43,656 bases of DNA from Sporothrix humicola (GCA_021396245.1 WNYE01000154.1:1-43656), one strand, 5' to 3'; positions 31,706-42,070 are shown, counted from the first letter of the stretch. Notes: generated by a model not told the origin, from the letters alone. Translations and numbers: made by a program.

Positions 31706-33749
31706 ATGTCATCCTTCCCAACTGCCATTTCAAAGTACATCCGTGGGCCTAGCTCACGGGCCAAGCGAGGTGTGTATGATTTTCTCTATACCTTTTCTTT
31801 TCCACTTACCTCCGTTTCTCTCGTCCTCGAAATTAACGGTCGAAGCGTGCAACCAATGCCGCGATAGCCACGTGCGCTGCGATGGCAGCCAGCCCTGCGC
31901 CTTTTGCCGACAACGGAACACACCGTGTTCGTTTCGGACGGAAGCGCTGTTCACCGCCAACGAGTGGACCCCTGAACGCCAGATGCTGCCACCCCTGTCG
32001 CAGCCACAACACGCCCTGCCGGCCACGACGTCAAACTGTACGTGTATTTTGGATTTTCATGGATCAAGGACTGTCGTTCCCGCCCAAACACTATGCCAAT
32101 ATAACTGTTGACTGTTGACTGTTGACTGTTCGACGTTCTCCGTAGTCGACTGGGTCGATGAGACGGACACTGTTGCCGACCTCTACCAACGCGTAGATGC
32201 CGACGCCGACGTGGATGTGAACCAGAATAAACTGTCATCTACACTGTCATCAAAACTGCCATCTAAATTGCCATCGCCGCCGCTCCGGTCACAAGCCACG
32301 TCGTGCCTGCCGTCCAGTATGCCGTCGAGTATGCCTCTACCGCAGCCGATCACCGACTCGAGAGATGCATTCTACATGGCGCGCTATGCCGAGTTCATCG
32401 GTCCACGCTTTGACCTCTTTGACGATGGCGCCAGATATTTTTCCATCGAGGTACCCCTGATGGCTCTTGGCAACCGCCTGTTGCGTCTCGCCTGCCTCGC
32501 GGCGGCCGCCAAGCAGTTGTCGCTGGAGAGCGGCTGTGGCAAACACGACGTGCTGGCCTACTACGACGAAGCCCTGCGTCTGCTCTCTGCGCACCTCGAT
32601 TGCCCTGGCTACGACCCAGCCGTCTTTGCGAGCTGCCTGCTCATAGCCCACTGCGAAATGGTGGATAGCAAAACAGGCGATTGGCAACTCCATCTGCGCG
32701 GTACCGGTGACCTCGTCGCCTTGCAAAAGTGGCACGGCCGCAGTGGTGGTTTGGCCGAGGCGGTATGTGATTTCTCCCTCCACCCCCCATCCCCCATCCT
32801 CCTTGCTGCCAAAGGCCTGCCTTTCCCTCCATGCCCTTCTCAACAGCACCGAAACTGACGCCCATTTTGCGTTTCCGTCCTCCCCCATTATCTCCAGTGC
32901 TTCTGGATATATTGTCGCATGATCATATTAGCATCTCTCTCGTCCGCCCGCCCAACCCCCATTTCTCCGTCGGAGTGGCTCCCTGGCGGCGTCTTTGATG
33001 ACCCACCGAGCTGGACTCTCCACAACTGGCAGAAAAAGGTTGTCTTCCTCTTGGGCAGCGTGCGCCACTTTTGGTTCAGTAGCCGCCACCGTCAGGAGGT
33101 TGCGCCATCAGAGTCGACGACAATACTACCGGACGTGGACAAGGCGTCGGAGTTGGAGCCGGACCGGTCCTCGTCGAGTGTCTCCGCCGGCCCCTTCTCC
33201 TCCCACCACCGCCACTGGTCGGACCTCGGCGACCAGCTGCGCCGCCACGAGCAGGCTGCACCTCTCGCCTGCGCTCCCATCAGCGTCGTCTCCGCCACCA
33301 TGGAACACCCCTTTGAGGTGGTCCGCTATATCTCGGGCCCCATTGCGGCTGCCTGGCAAATGCTGCACACCGCCCGCCTGCTCCATGCACTCTTGGAGCC
33401 GCCTCGTACGGGCCCCCACAGCCGGCGGGCTCTTTTGGCGTCGCCACGTGTCGCAAACACGGCCCTCGCGCTGGCCCGCCAGGTTGTCAGCAATTCGATC
33501 GCCAACCGCAACGTTGTGGCGTGGGCCAACGCTGTCCAGCTGCTTGGCGTCGCTGGCGCCTGTCTTGTCCATGACGCCGAGCGAGACGACTGCATCAATG
33601 TCCTCGAGCAGATGGAGACCATGACGGGTTGGAACACCCGGACCACCGTCCAGCACCTACAACGTGCCTGGCTCGCCGGTGGAACCGATCTTGGCACATT
33701 ATTGTACAACGTCTGGGCAAACGAAGGTGTAGGGACTGAAGGTAAATGA
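31706..33749 (+). CDS. Zn2Cys6 fungal transcription factor, 574 aa, three introns
   Basis: Nuclear regulator. Exons: 31706-31769, 31846-32037, 32146-32762, 32898-33749 (introns 76, 108 and 135 bp; phases 1, 1, 0), total 1725 nt. The first join (G|CG) leads straight into the zinc cluster ACNQCRDSHVRCDGSQPC...C with Cys at 23, 26, 33, 39, 42 and 49. The remainder matches fungal-specific TF domain 2 (PF11951): YYDEALRLLSAHL, then LLIAHCEMVD, WQLHLRGTGDLVAL, and CFWIYCRM|IILASL across the last splice, followed by EWLPGG. It lies between a sugar porter/anhydrosugar kinase pair and a homogentisate cluster, so it could serve either; nothing in the sequence decides. The second intron contains three tandem TGTTGAC units. 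Confidence 0.88.
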
Positions 33750-33902
33750 TGAAGAAAAGAAATACCCAGATTAAGTTATTATTGTTGTTGTTGTTAACTA
33801 TTATTAACTAGTTAATGTTGGTATTATTAACTCACAATAAGAATACCTGCCAATGTGCGGCTAATGACTTGTGCCGCAGTCCTACTAAATATAATCTAAA
33901 AA

Positions 33903-34277
33903 CTACGCGACATTAAGGCAGACTTTGCCGATGTGCTCGCCAAAGGCCATATACTCAAGGGCCTTAATAACATCGTCACGGGAGAAGCCGAACTCTTTCT
34001 CAACGGGCACAGGCAGGTTCTTCTCCGTCACGAAACGGGTAACGTCCTCAAGCTGCTGCTTCGAGCCGACCATTATACCCCTGACGCAAGCTCCCTTCGA
34101 GAGGGCTAGCCCTGCTACGTCCGGCATCTTGTCCTGGGTTCTTATAGTTGACGACGAAGTCAGCACCGTATGTTTTCTGGACGTATTCCAGCTTCTCGTC
34201 CGAAGACGAAGTGACGATAGTCTTGGCGCCGGCTGCCTTAGCTAGGATTAGGCCCGTGATAGAAACACCTCCAGTGC
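33903..34277 (-). pseudogene. Alcohol dehydrogenase / quinone oxidoreductase relic (N-terminus lost, internal deletion)
   Basis: Two conserved pieces of a zinc-type (MDR superfamily) dehydrogenase remain. From a surviving splice acceptor (ACACAG ending 34278) the cofactor-binding piece GTGGVSITGLILAKAAGAK runs to ADFVVNYKN (to about 34138). The C-terminal piece starts at KMPDVAGLALSK in another frame and runs through VRGIMVGSKQQLEDV to a normal-looking end (GEHIGKVCLNVA, stop at 33903). The ~50 residues normally between them are missing, the frame is shifted at the junction, and the whole catalytic GroES-like half is absent upstream. The surrounding DNA is AT-rich. It cannot encode a working enzyme. 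Confidence 0.85.
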
Positions 34278-34972
34278 CTGTGTAGAGTGGGAAGGTTAGC
34301 GGGTTCTTTTTCTTTAAAATCCCATTCGCTCGTTCGTCCGAGGAAAGGATGTGGAGAATGTGACAAAGGGGGAGAAAAGGAAAGAAGGGGAAGAAAAACA
34401 AAATAAGGTGAAGGATCATCAATGCTTATAGAAACATTATTATATCATCACTGCTTATCCCATAGGTAGAGTTTGTTTGTTTGTTCACTCGGGATATAGT
34501 TATCCCAAAAGATACGGCCATTTACATCATCGCTGCTTATACGGAGTAGATGGCGCTCCATAGGTGTACACGGGTTTACGAACGAGAAAAACTTATGTAA
34601 TTTAAACACGGTTTTGATTGGTCCATAGGATGTATGCAAATAAAACGCTTTACATAAGCATCTGCCCTGTGCTTTGAGAGCTAATGGAGTAACTGTAATT
34701 CTTAATTCGTAGTGAATGAAACTTTATTCCGCCGGAAGGCACCAAGCCTAGAGGGCTCTTCTTAAAGGGCTCTTCTTACATAACTCTTGCTTATCTAATA
34801 CACCACCCTCGTGTTTAACCACGGTCTTTTTTGTCCCCTTCTTGTTTATTTACTTCCCCTTTAATCCTCTTCTTATCCAATTTATTTACTGGGCATATCG
34901 GCTCCTTGAAGATCCTCCTCCAAGTATTCACGAACTATGCTTAAATCCCACTACGGGCACATACTCCCCGGT
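34278..34972. other. AT-rich intergenic region with short diverged repeats
   Basis: Follows the dehydrogenase relic. Contains three copies of ATCAT(C)xxTGCTTAT (about 34417-34432, 34446-34460, 34526-34540), two CCATAGGT words (34459 and 34559), a TACGGAGTAG motif (34540-34549) and a doubled GGGCTCTTCTTA (34751-34780). No gene is visible. It looks like decayed repetitive DNA. Confidence 0.45.
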
Positions 34973-36413
34973 CTACGGCCTCCCCTCCTTGCTTGGCCCT
35001 GCAAAACGCCGCTTTAGCTCACCCCAGCTGTGTTCGTTGTACAGGTCCTGCACCTTTTGGCATTTTCTGAGTGACCACTCCGTGACGCCCAGCATCAGCG
35101 AGCTCTCAAACATGAATGCCATGGCGCCGTTGCCGACCTTTTGCGGCACAAGCTCAGCGTTTGATGCCTTCTCATAGCTGCCGGCATCGGGACCATGGGC
35201 ACCCATAACATTGTGCAAAGACGCGCCACCAGGCTGGAAACCGCCCTTACCACCGACCTTGGCATCATAGCTGCCCGAAATCAGGCCCATGAACTCGGAC
35301 ATGGTGTTGCGGTGGTACCACGGCGGCCGGAATGTGCCCTCGGCCACGAGCCAGCGAGGCGGGAAGATGACAAAATCCGCCACGGCTGTGCCAACGACTG
35401 GACTAGGCGCCGTCAAAACAGTGAAGATGCTGGGATCGGGGTGGTCGAAGCTGATGGATCCAATCGTGTTGAAGCGGCCAAGGTCGTACTTGTACGGATA
35501 GTAGTTGCCGTGCCAGGCCACAACGTCAAATGGGCTGTGATTCTGGCGAGCTTCAAAGAGTTGGCCGCCAAACTTGGCCGTCACGCACCAGGGCGACTCG
35601 TCGTCCTCATAGAATGCCACGGGAGCCTGGAAGTCCCGTACATTAGCCAGGCAGTTGGAGCCAATGGGGCCCAGATCAGGAAGCTGGAAGTGGCCCTGGA
35701 ACAGCTCGAGAATGTAGCCACGAGCGTCGCTAGAACCCTCGACAAGATCGACGCGGAATCTGACGCCTCGTGGGATAACCGCAATCTCGTTTGTGCGGAC
35801 GAGAAGTTTGCCCAGCTCGGTCTGGATGTCGAGAGCGCCCTGCTGTGCCACAATCAGAAAATCACCATCGGCTGAGTAGAAGGCCTGGTTCTTCTCCATG
35901 CTCTGGCTCGCAGCATAAATGTAGATGGCAAGGCCCGTCTTTGTAGCCGGATCGCCAGCACCCGACACGAGCTCGAGGCCGCTCAGAATATCCGTGCCGG
36001 GTACAATGTCGAACGGATCCCATCGCAGCTGATTCGGGATCTGTTCAAACTGCTGTGCACCGCGGTCAGAGTGGCCAGACAGCGTTTTGGCCGACTTCAC
36101 AAAGGGCTCGTGTGCCGCAGCTGGCAGAATGCGAAGCAGCCATGACTGTTGGTTTTCTTTGCGTGGCGCTGTGAAGGCTGTCCCCGAGAATTTCTCCACA
36201 TACAGGCCGTATGGAGGCTTCTGCGGGGAATTCATACCCACCGGCAAGGCACCGGGGATGGCCTCAGTTCTGGTGAGTTAGCGGTGAACGTGAAATTGAC
36301 GTAAATAATGTTTCAATGAGAGATAAAGAGGAAGGGAGAACATACTCATGATAGGACCCAAAGCCATTGAGATATTCGTACTTCTCAGGTACTTGGAAGT
36401 TTGTTGTCGGCAT
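34973..36413 (-). CDS. hmgA: Homogentisate 1,2-dioxygenase, 454 aa, one intron
   Basis: Fe(II) enzyme opening the ring of homogentisate to maleylacetoacetate in tyrosine/phenylalanine/phenylacetate catabolism. Exon 1 is 36413-36346 and exon 2 is 36269-34973; the 76-bp phase-2 intron (GTATGT...CACCAG) rebuilds SYHETEAIPGALPVG, a conserved block near the N-terminus. Strongly conserved family stretches follow: NSPQKPPYGLYVEKFSGTAF, NQLRWDPFDIV, VIPRGVRFRVDL, DVVAWHGNYYPYKYDL. The iron ligands are visible as His in PPWYHRN, Glu in SEFMG and His in GAHGPDAGSYE. The length matches the family (about 440-455). Divergent from the P450 gene across an 878-bp shared promoter. Symbol follows the Aspergillus nidulans gene. 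Confidence 0.97.
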
Positions 36414-37291
36414 GATGTTGGAGATGGTATTTTTGTGGTGAAAGTGGTGATAATTTGGGGTAACGAGAAACACCAATTCAAACTATGATTGATTGTGGCA
36501 GGGTTCTCCGACAAAAGAGATACCAAAAAGAGGGAGATACATGATGTCCACTTAAGGCATTTGAAGACTGTGTACAACGTATGTTGTACAGCCACAAAGC
36601 AATCTGTAAGCAGTCCTTTCTCCCCCGTCTATCCGTTGGTTTATCGTGAAAACTGGCTACGACATCACATCGTCATCCTCTGTCGGATTCCCGCTGTGTG
36701 AATTGTGAATTTACACCGGAATACATTGGAACGGGAACCGGAATGGACACGGAATCGGATTTACCCCGCAAAGTGTGCTGTAATACGACCTACAAAAGAC
36801 GAGTTGTTGGATTATTTAGCGCAGGATTTCCGGGGTTGTAAGTCCCTGAATCCGGGGTGAACGGTTCAGGGAGCTAAGAGCAACTGACACCATCTGAAAG
36901 GCCCATCTGAAGAAGCTGCTGAAGCTCGTTGGTTTGCTTGTTGGTTTGCCTTTGACAGACATTGACAAATTGTGCTGCTACCATTGGGTGCGGTCTTTGT
37001 TATTTCTTTGAGCCGTGATTCCGAAATGGGAGCTCTCCATTGTTAGATATGAGAATACAGTATCCTACCTGCTGATGTCATGGCTGTCTCTGAGCGTGAT
37101 GTCCCTGGAACCAAAAGGCGGGGGAGCTTGAGCAACAGAAAACAGAAACACATAAGAAGAGGAGCAGACCAGGGAGAAGCTGATCATTGACCTTTGTTCT
37201 GTTCATTCAACGCTGGCTTCTTCATTTGTGTCACGATACTCTTTATTTTACTTCACCATTATTTTTTTTCACCACCAGTCAGTCAGCCAAC
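36414..37291. promoter_or_regulatory. Bidirectional promoter of hmgA and the P450, with clustered CGGAA sites
   Basis: 878 bp between two divergent start codons. CGGAA occurs at 36717-36721, 36739-36743 and 36750-36754 (all CGGAAT, three copies within 38 bp) and as TTCCG at 36828-36832 and 37019-37023. CGG-containing half-sites are typical targets of Zn2Cys6 regulators (family knowledge). The same word is clustered in the fumarylacetoacetase/isomerase promoter. The P450 side ends in a T-rich, CACCA-containing leader. Confidence 0.55.
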
Positions 37292-38911
37292 ATGATCTCT
37301 TTCCAAGTCGCGATTGCCCTCGTGGCCGCGGCCATTTTCTTCGCAATCAAGTACTTCAACTCCACGGACACGCCCAAGATCAAGGGCATTCCCGAGATTC
37401 CCGGCGTTCCCATCTTTGGCAATCTTCTGCAGCTCGGCACCAGCCACGCGACGGTCGCCCAGAAATGGGCTGCCAAGTACGGCCCCGTTTTCCAGACACG
37501 TTTGGGCAATCGCCGTGTTGTCTTTGTTAATTCGTACGATACTGTGAAGCACTTCTGGATCACGAACCAGGCGGCGCTGATTTCGCGTCCCATGTTCCAC
37601 ACCTTCCACTCGGTCGTCTCGTCTTCGCAAGGGTTCACCATTGGCACGTCACCATGGGATGAGTCCTGCAAGCAGCGCCGCAAGGCCGCCGGTACTGCCC
37701 TGAACCGCCCCGCTGTGCAGTCATACATGCCCATCCTGGATCTGGAGTCGACCGTCAGCATCAAGGAGCTTCTCGAGGACTCGAAGAACGGCACTGTCGA
37801 TGTCGACCCCATTTTCTACTTTGCTCGCTTTGCCCTCAACACGTCTCTGACCCTCAACTACGGCTACCGCATCGACGGCAGTATTGACAGCGAGCTGCTC
37901 CAGGAGATCACCCACGTCGAGCGCGAGATTTCCAACTTCCGCTCCACCAGCAACAACTGGCAAGATTACGTCCCGCTGCTGCGTCTGCTGCCCAAGCAGA
38001 GCACGTCTGCCGAGGAGTTCCGCCAGCGCCGTGACCGCTACCTGTCCAATCTTTTAAAGGGTCTCAAGGACCGCATTGCTGCCGATACCGACAAGCCGTG
38101 CATCACTGGCAACATTCTCAAAGACCCCGAGGCCAAGCTCAACGAGGGTGAGTTTATATCCGACTTGTGAGGGAAACTGTCCCATGGATCAGATGTACTA
38201 ACTGCCGCAGCTGAAATCAAGTCCATCTGCCTGACCATGGTCTCGGCCGGCCTCGACACTGTTCCTGGAAACATGATTATGGGACTGGCTTACCTGTCGA
38301 CAAAGCACGGACAGGCCATCCAGGCTAAGTGCCTCGAGGCTATCCACGCCGTGTACCCCAACGGCGAGGCTTGGGAGAAGTGCCTGGTCGAGGAGAAGGT
38401 TCCTTACGCCACTGCGCTTGTCAAGGAGACGCTGCGGTTCTGGACGGTCATCCCCATCTGCCTGCCTCGCACCAACATCAAGGATATCGCATGGCACGGC
38501 GCCGTGATTCCCGCTGGCACAACCTTTTTCATGAACGCCTACGCTGCCGACTACGATGCCGACCGTTTCAAGAACCCGTACGAGTTTATTCCCGAGCGCT
38601 ACACGGACAGCAATGAGATTGGTACCGGCACGGCCCATTTTGCGTATGGCGCAGGCTCGCGCATGTGTGCCGGCTCGCACCTTGCCAACCGCGAGCTGTA
38701 CACGGCATACATCCGCCTGATCACGGCGTTTGAGATTCTGCCTTGCAAGAACCCCGAAGACGCGCCCGTTATTGACGCCATCAACTGCACGGCCAACCCG
38801 ACGTCGCTGACTACAGATCCCAAGCCGTTCAAGATTGGCCTCAAGGTGCGCGACGAGGCTCAGGTCCGTCAATGGATTGCCGAGTCCGAGGAGCGTACAC
38901 GGGATCTGTGA
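37292..38911 (+). CDS. phacA: Cytochrome P450, CYP504 family phenylacetate hydroxylase, 518 aa, one intron
   Basis: Microsomal monooxygenase with an N-terminal membrane anchor (residues 1-20). Exons are 37292-38147 and 38211-38911 (63-bp phase-1 intron GTGAGT...GCCGCAG). P450 motifs: I-helix SAGLDTVPG, K-helix KETLR, PERY region, and heme loop FAYGAGSRMCAG with ligand Cys438. The stretches KIKGIPEIPGVPIFGNLLQL and SSSQGFTIGTSPWDESCK match what I know of Aspergillus PhacA, which 2-hydroxylates phenylacetate; the related PhacB hydroxylates the product to homogentisate. The neighbours (homogentisate dioxygenase, fumarylacetoacetase, isomerase) fit either step. The phacA rather than phacB assignment is moderately sure. 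No second such P450 is in the window. Confidence 0.88.
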
Positions 38912-39279
38912 AGAGAAAAGGAAAGATAGGAAAAGGAGGGAGTGGCGGAGGGGGTGTTTGCATCTTGTACATACTAGAACCAAAATTGTATTAGCGTCCT
39001 TGAATTTGAATGATGTTAAAATTATTTGCACAGCCTCGTAATATTTTGTGGTCTTTGATGGCAGCGGAATAAGTGTAAATGAAAAGAGAAAAGAAATCCT
39101 CCAAATATACATTGAATGTGGGAACAGTACGCCAAATTGTCACAAAGGCATCTCTGAGAGATCAAGTCTTAAGTTCTCTTAGATTGTGCATATTATGCCA
39201 CGTATATGGATGTCATTATTCATGGGTAGTTCGTGATAAAATGTGTAAATTTGTTGCTAGTTTTGAACTTCACGACCAT
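38912..39279. other. Convergent intergenic region between P450 and fumarylacetoacetase genes
   Basis: 368 bp, AT-rich, 3' ends of both genes. TGTAAATGAAAAG and TTGTATTAG-like words could serve 3'-end formation. Nothing coding is seen. Confidence 0.45.
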
Positions 39280-40581
39280 TTACTCCTCTGCAACACCGTT
39301 AGGCCAAGCTGCAAGAATGCTTCCCCGGCACTCTCCAAAGCCGACCCGCTGGCCGCTCGAGTTTTCACACCAGCCACGGAGCACGACCTCATCTCCATCC
39401 TCGAGGAACTTCCTCTCAACGCCACCAACGTCAACGGTCTTGGACCCTCCACCGGTCAGCTCCAGCAGACATCCCTGCGTTCCAGCATCAGGTCCACTGA
39501 TAGTACCCGAGCCGAGAAGATCGCCCACGTTCAGAGGACATCCGCCGACGGTGTGATGGGCCAGCATCTGCGGGAAGGACCACAGCAAATGGCGGCCGTT
39601 GGACCGGCTGATCACAGACGATGCAGACGCACCCTTGGGCTTCAGATCGACCTCGAGGTTGATGTTGAACATGGGCTTGGGGCTGCCGTCGGCAGGCTTC
39701 AGGTAGGGCTGCAGCGTGCTCGTGTTCTGAATGCCGTCGGCGCGGAACGGCTCAAGTGCATCGGCCAAGACGACCCATGCGCCAATCGTAGAAGCAAAGT
39801 TCTTGGCATTGAACGGGCCGAGAGGGACATACTCCCAAGCCTGTATGTCGCGTGCGGACCAGTCGTTGAGCAGCACGTAGCCAAATAAATGGTCTTCCGC
39901 CTTGCCAATGGGCACGGGCGATCCAAGACGGTTGGGCTTGCAGACAAAGGCGCCGAGCTCAAGCTCGATATCGAGGCGTTTGCTGGGATGGTAGATGGGC
40001 TTCTTGTCGGCATCTAGGATCTGGCCCCATGGACGGCGCACTGGCGTGCCCGAGACGATAATGGACGAGGCGCGGCCGTGGTAGCCAACAGGGAGATGGG
40101 TGTAGTTGGGCTGCAGAGCATTGTCGGGGCCACGGAAAAGGACGCCGACATTGTAGGCGTGGTGCTTTCCAACATAGAAATCTGTGTAGTCGCCAATTTG
40201 CATTGGCAAGTGCGTCTGCACGGATGACAGGGGAACGAGACTGGTCTTGCGCAGCTCTGCGTTGTCTTGCAGGCGTGCACGGAAAGGCCCGTCCTTGACA
40301 AAGATATCGTGGAGGTATGCGCGGACGGCTTTGTGGAGCGGCCGTCCCAATGCTGCGAATGGATTGAGCGTCGGCTCGTCAAAGATGGCTAGGTATGGCT
40401 GGATCTCTGCCAAATCGGCGAAGCCATCGTTCTCGGCGAACACAGTGAGATCGAGGGCATGGCCACCAATGGCCACGGCAACTCGGCGGTCTGATGCTCC
40501 AGAATATGTGATGATGCCAAAGGGGATGTTGATCAGCGAAAAGTCGCTGCCAGCGGGGATGTCCAACCACGATTCGGCCAT
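39280..40581 (-). CDS. fahA: Fumarylacetoacetase, 433 aa
   Basis: Hydrolyses fumarylacetoacetate to fumarate and acetoacetate, the last step of homogentisate breakdown. Single exon; the ATG at 40581 starts the conserved N-terminal domain (SWLDIPAGSDFSLINIPFG). Active-site features: DYTDFYVGKHHAYNVG (Asp134 as metal ligand, His141 in the catalytic position), DIELELGAFVCKP (metal-binding Glu pair), LLNDWSARDIQAWEYVPLGP (metal Asp and substrate site), and LLGSGTISGP near the C-terminus. Full length for a eukaryotic FAH. Divergent from the isomerase gene with a 793-bp shared promoter. Symbol follows Aspergillus nidulans. Confidence 0.97.
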   Translation of the reverse strand: MAESWLDIPAGSDFSLINIPFGIITYSGASDRRVAVAIGGHALDLTVFAENDGFADLAEIQPYLAIFDEPTLNPFAALGRPLHKAVRAYLHDIFVKDGPFRARLQDNAELRKTSLVPLSSVQTHLPMQIGDYTDFYVGKHHAYNVGVLFRGPDNALQPNYTHLPVGYHGRASSIIVSGTPVRRPWGQILDADKKPIYHPSKRLDIELELGAFVCKPNRLGSPVPIGKAEDHLFGYVLLNDWSARDIQAWEYVPLGPFNAKNFASTIGAWVVLADALEPFRADGIQNTSTLQPYLKPADGSPKPMFNINLEVDLKPKGASASSVISRSNGRHLLWSFPQMLAHHTVGGCPLNVGDLLGSGTISGPDAGTQGCLLELTGGGSKTVDVGGVERKFLEDGDEVVLRGWCENSSGQRVGFGECRGSILAAWPNGVAEE

Positions 40582-41374
40582 GGTGTGTTGAGTGGAAACT
40601 GTCGAGGGAGATGGGGTGTCGTCGTTGGTAGAAGCACAAAATTGATTGAAGGGAGGGGGGAGATGGGTGAGAGATGGAGTGAGGTTGTTTGCTTTTGGAC
40701 CCCTTTTCCGGTTCCTTCCCTTTTTGCTGTGATGTCGCGTCAATTGGGAAGGAGCGTTCTTTTTCACTCTTTCCGTTTTTTCTCCTTTGTGACAGCACAC
40801 CTTAATTAGGAAGGAAGCTCTATGAAGTCATTACGCCTACAGTGAGTGACCCCATCAGCGCCTTACAATGGAAGGTGCAGCCCCACTAACCGACGCAAGC
40901 CGTGGCCACGGAACGCCCACTAAGCCGGAATGGCCCCCGCGAACATTCCCCAAATTCCGCCACGTTCCGTTTCCGCTAAATTGCGGGGTTCCGTATTAAT
41001 GGTCACTGGGCTGCAGCGAAAGCGACACTAGCCGAGGACGATACATTAATGGGACGCTGGAGACATGTTGGACATTGGATTTGGATGCGAGCTGGATGTT
41101 CGTTCTTGGTCAGATGGCCGTTGGTTACTTGCAAGACAAATCAAGAATCTAGGTTAATTGAGGGATGAATTCGGCTGTGTGCAACTCCACAAGCCGGCAG
41201 GGAGGGGTGATGCAGCCATGAGTCGTAGCTTATGGAGTTATTCAAGACGTTGGGCTGGACCGAGAAGCATTATTTTATCTCACTCCATTCTTTATTTGAC
41301 TAAAGATATTATCTCATTTGGAACCGAATCAAATACGTCCGAGAATACAGCCCATCCTCGGAACAGACCCCATC
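40582..41374. promoter_or_regulatory. Bidirectional promoter of fahA and maiA, dense CGGAA/TTCCG cluster
   Basis: 793 bp. CGGAA or its complement TTCCG occurs at 40706-40710, 40909-40913, 40926-40930, 40955-40959, 40965-40969, 40971-40975, 40989-40993 and 41359-41363, so six copies fall within 85 bp. The word CCGGAATGG at 40925-40933 is shared exactly with the hmgA/P450 promoter (36738-36746). Probable binding region of a pathway-specific zinc-cluster activator (inference). Confidence 0.6.
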
Positions 41375-42070
41375 ATGGCAGCGAGTGACTTCTCCAGCGC
41401 GGAGTTCACACTCTACACATACTTCCGGTCATCGTGCTCGGCTCGTGTCCGGACAGCAGCCGCCTTGAAAGGCATTACTGTCGAACAGAAGTTTGTCAAC
41501 CTGCTGAAAGGCGAACAGTCCGCACCGGACTACGTCAGCGGTGTCAACCCATGCGGCACGGTGCCTGCCGTCATTGTCCGGCTCCCTGACGGCTCCGAAT
41601 CCGTCATCCGCCAGTCGGTGGCGATTCTCGAGTTCTTTGAGGAGGCCTTCCCCAATACACGATCCCTGCTTCCACCAATTGACCAGCCGTTACAGCGCGC
41701 CGTGGTACGAGAGATTGTCAATATCATTGCCGGCGATGTCCAGCCAAAGACGAATTCGAGCGTGTTGCAGCGGATGCGCGGCCTCGGGATCGAATCGCCA
41801 GACTGGTGCAAGGAACAGATGGTACCTGGATTGCGTGCAGTGGACACAATCATGAGACGCAGTGCTGGGAAGCACAGCGTTGGCGACCAAGTCACCCTCG
41901 CGGACGTGGTCCTTGCGCCAGCCGTCGAGGGGGCGCTTCGCTGGGGCGTTGATCTATCTCCGTTCGAAGCCTTGGTTCGGGCCTACAACGCTTGCAAGGA
42001 TTTGCCAGAGTTTGTTGCGGCAGACTGGAAGCATCAGCCTGACACCCCAGACCAGTTGAAGGCCGCTTAA
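41375..42070 (+). CDS. maiA: Maleylacetoacetate isomerase (zeta-class glutathione transferase), 231 aa
   Basis: Glutathione-dependent cis-trans isomerisation of maleylacetoacetate to fumarylacetoacetate. Single exon from the ATG at 41375. The N-terminal thioredoxin-fold domain shows the zeta-class active site SSCSARVR followed by NPCGTVPAV (cis-Pro) and SVAILEFFEE (glutathione-binding Ser). The helical C-terminal domain has HSVGDQVTLADVVLAPAV (GST N-capping motif region). The length of 231 aa is normal. Its stop is 143 bp from the stop of the convergent MFS gene. Symbol follows Aspergillus nidulans. Confidence 0.96.
   Translation: MAASDFSSAEFTLYTYFRSSCSARVRTAAALKGITVEQKFVNLLKGEQSAPDYVSGVNPCGTVPAVIVRLPDGSESVIRQSVAILEFFEEAFPNTRSLLPPIDQPLQRAVVREIVNIIAGDVQPKTNSSVLQRMRGLGIESPDWCKEQMVPGLRAVDTIMRRSAGKHSVGDQVTLADVVLAPAVEGALRWGVDLSPFEALVRAYNACKDLPEFVAADWKHQPDTPDQLKAA

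Noticed and set aside
35195..35875. 226-aa frame opposite homogentisate dioxygenase
   Set aside because: Antisense shadow of a strongly conserved enzyme.
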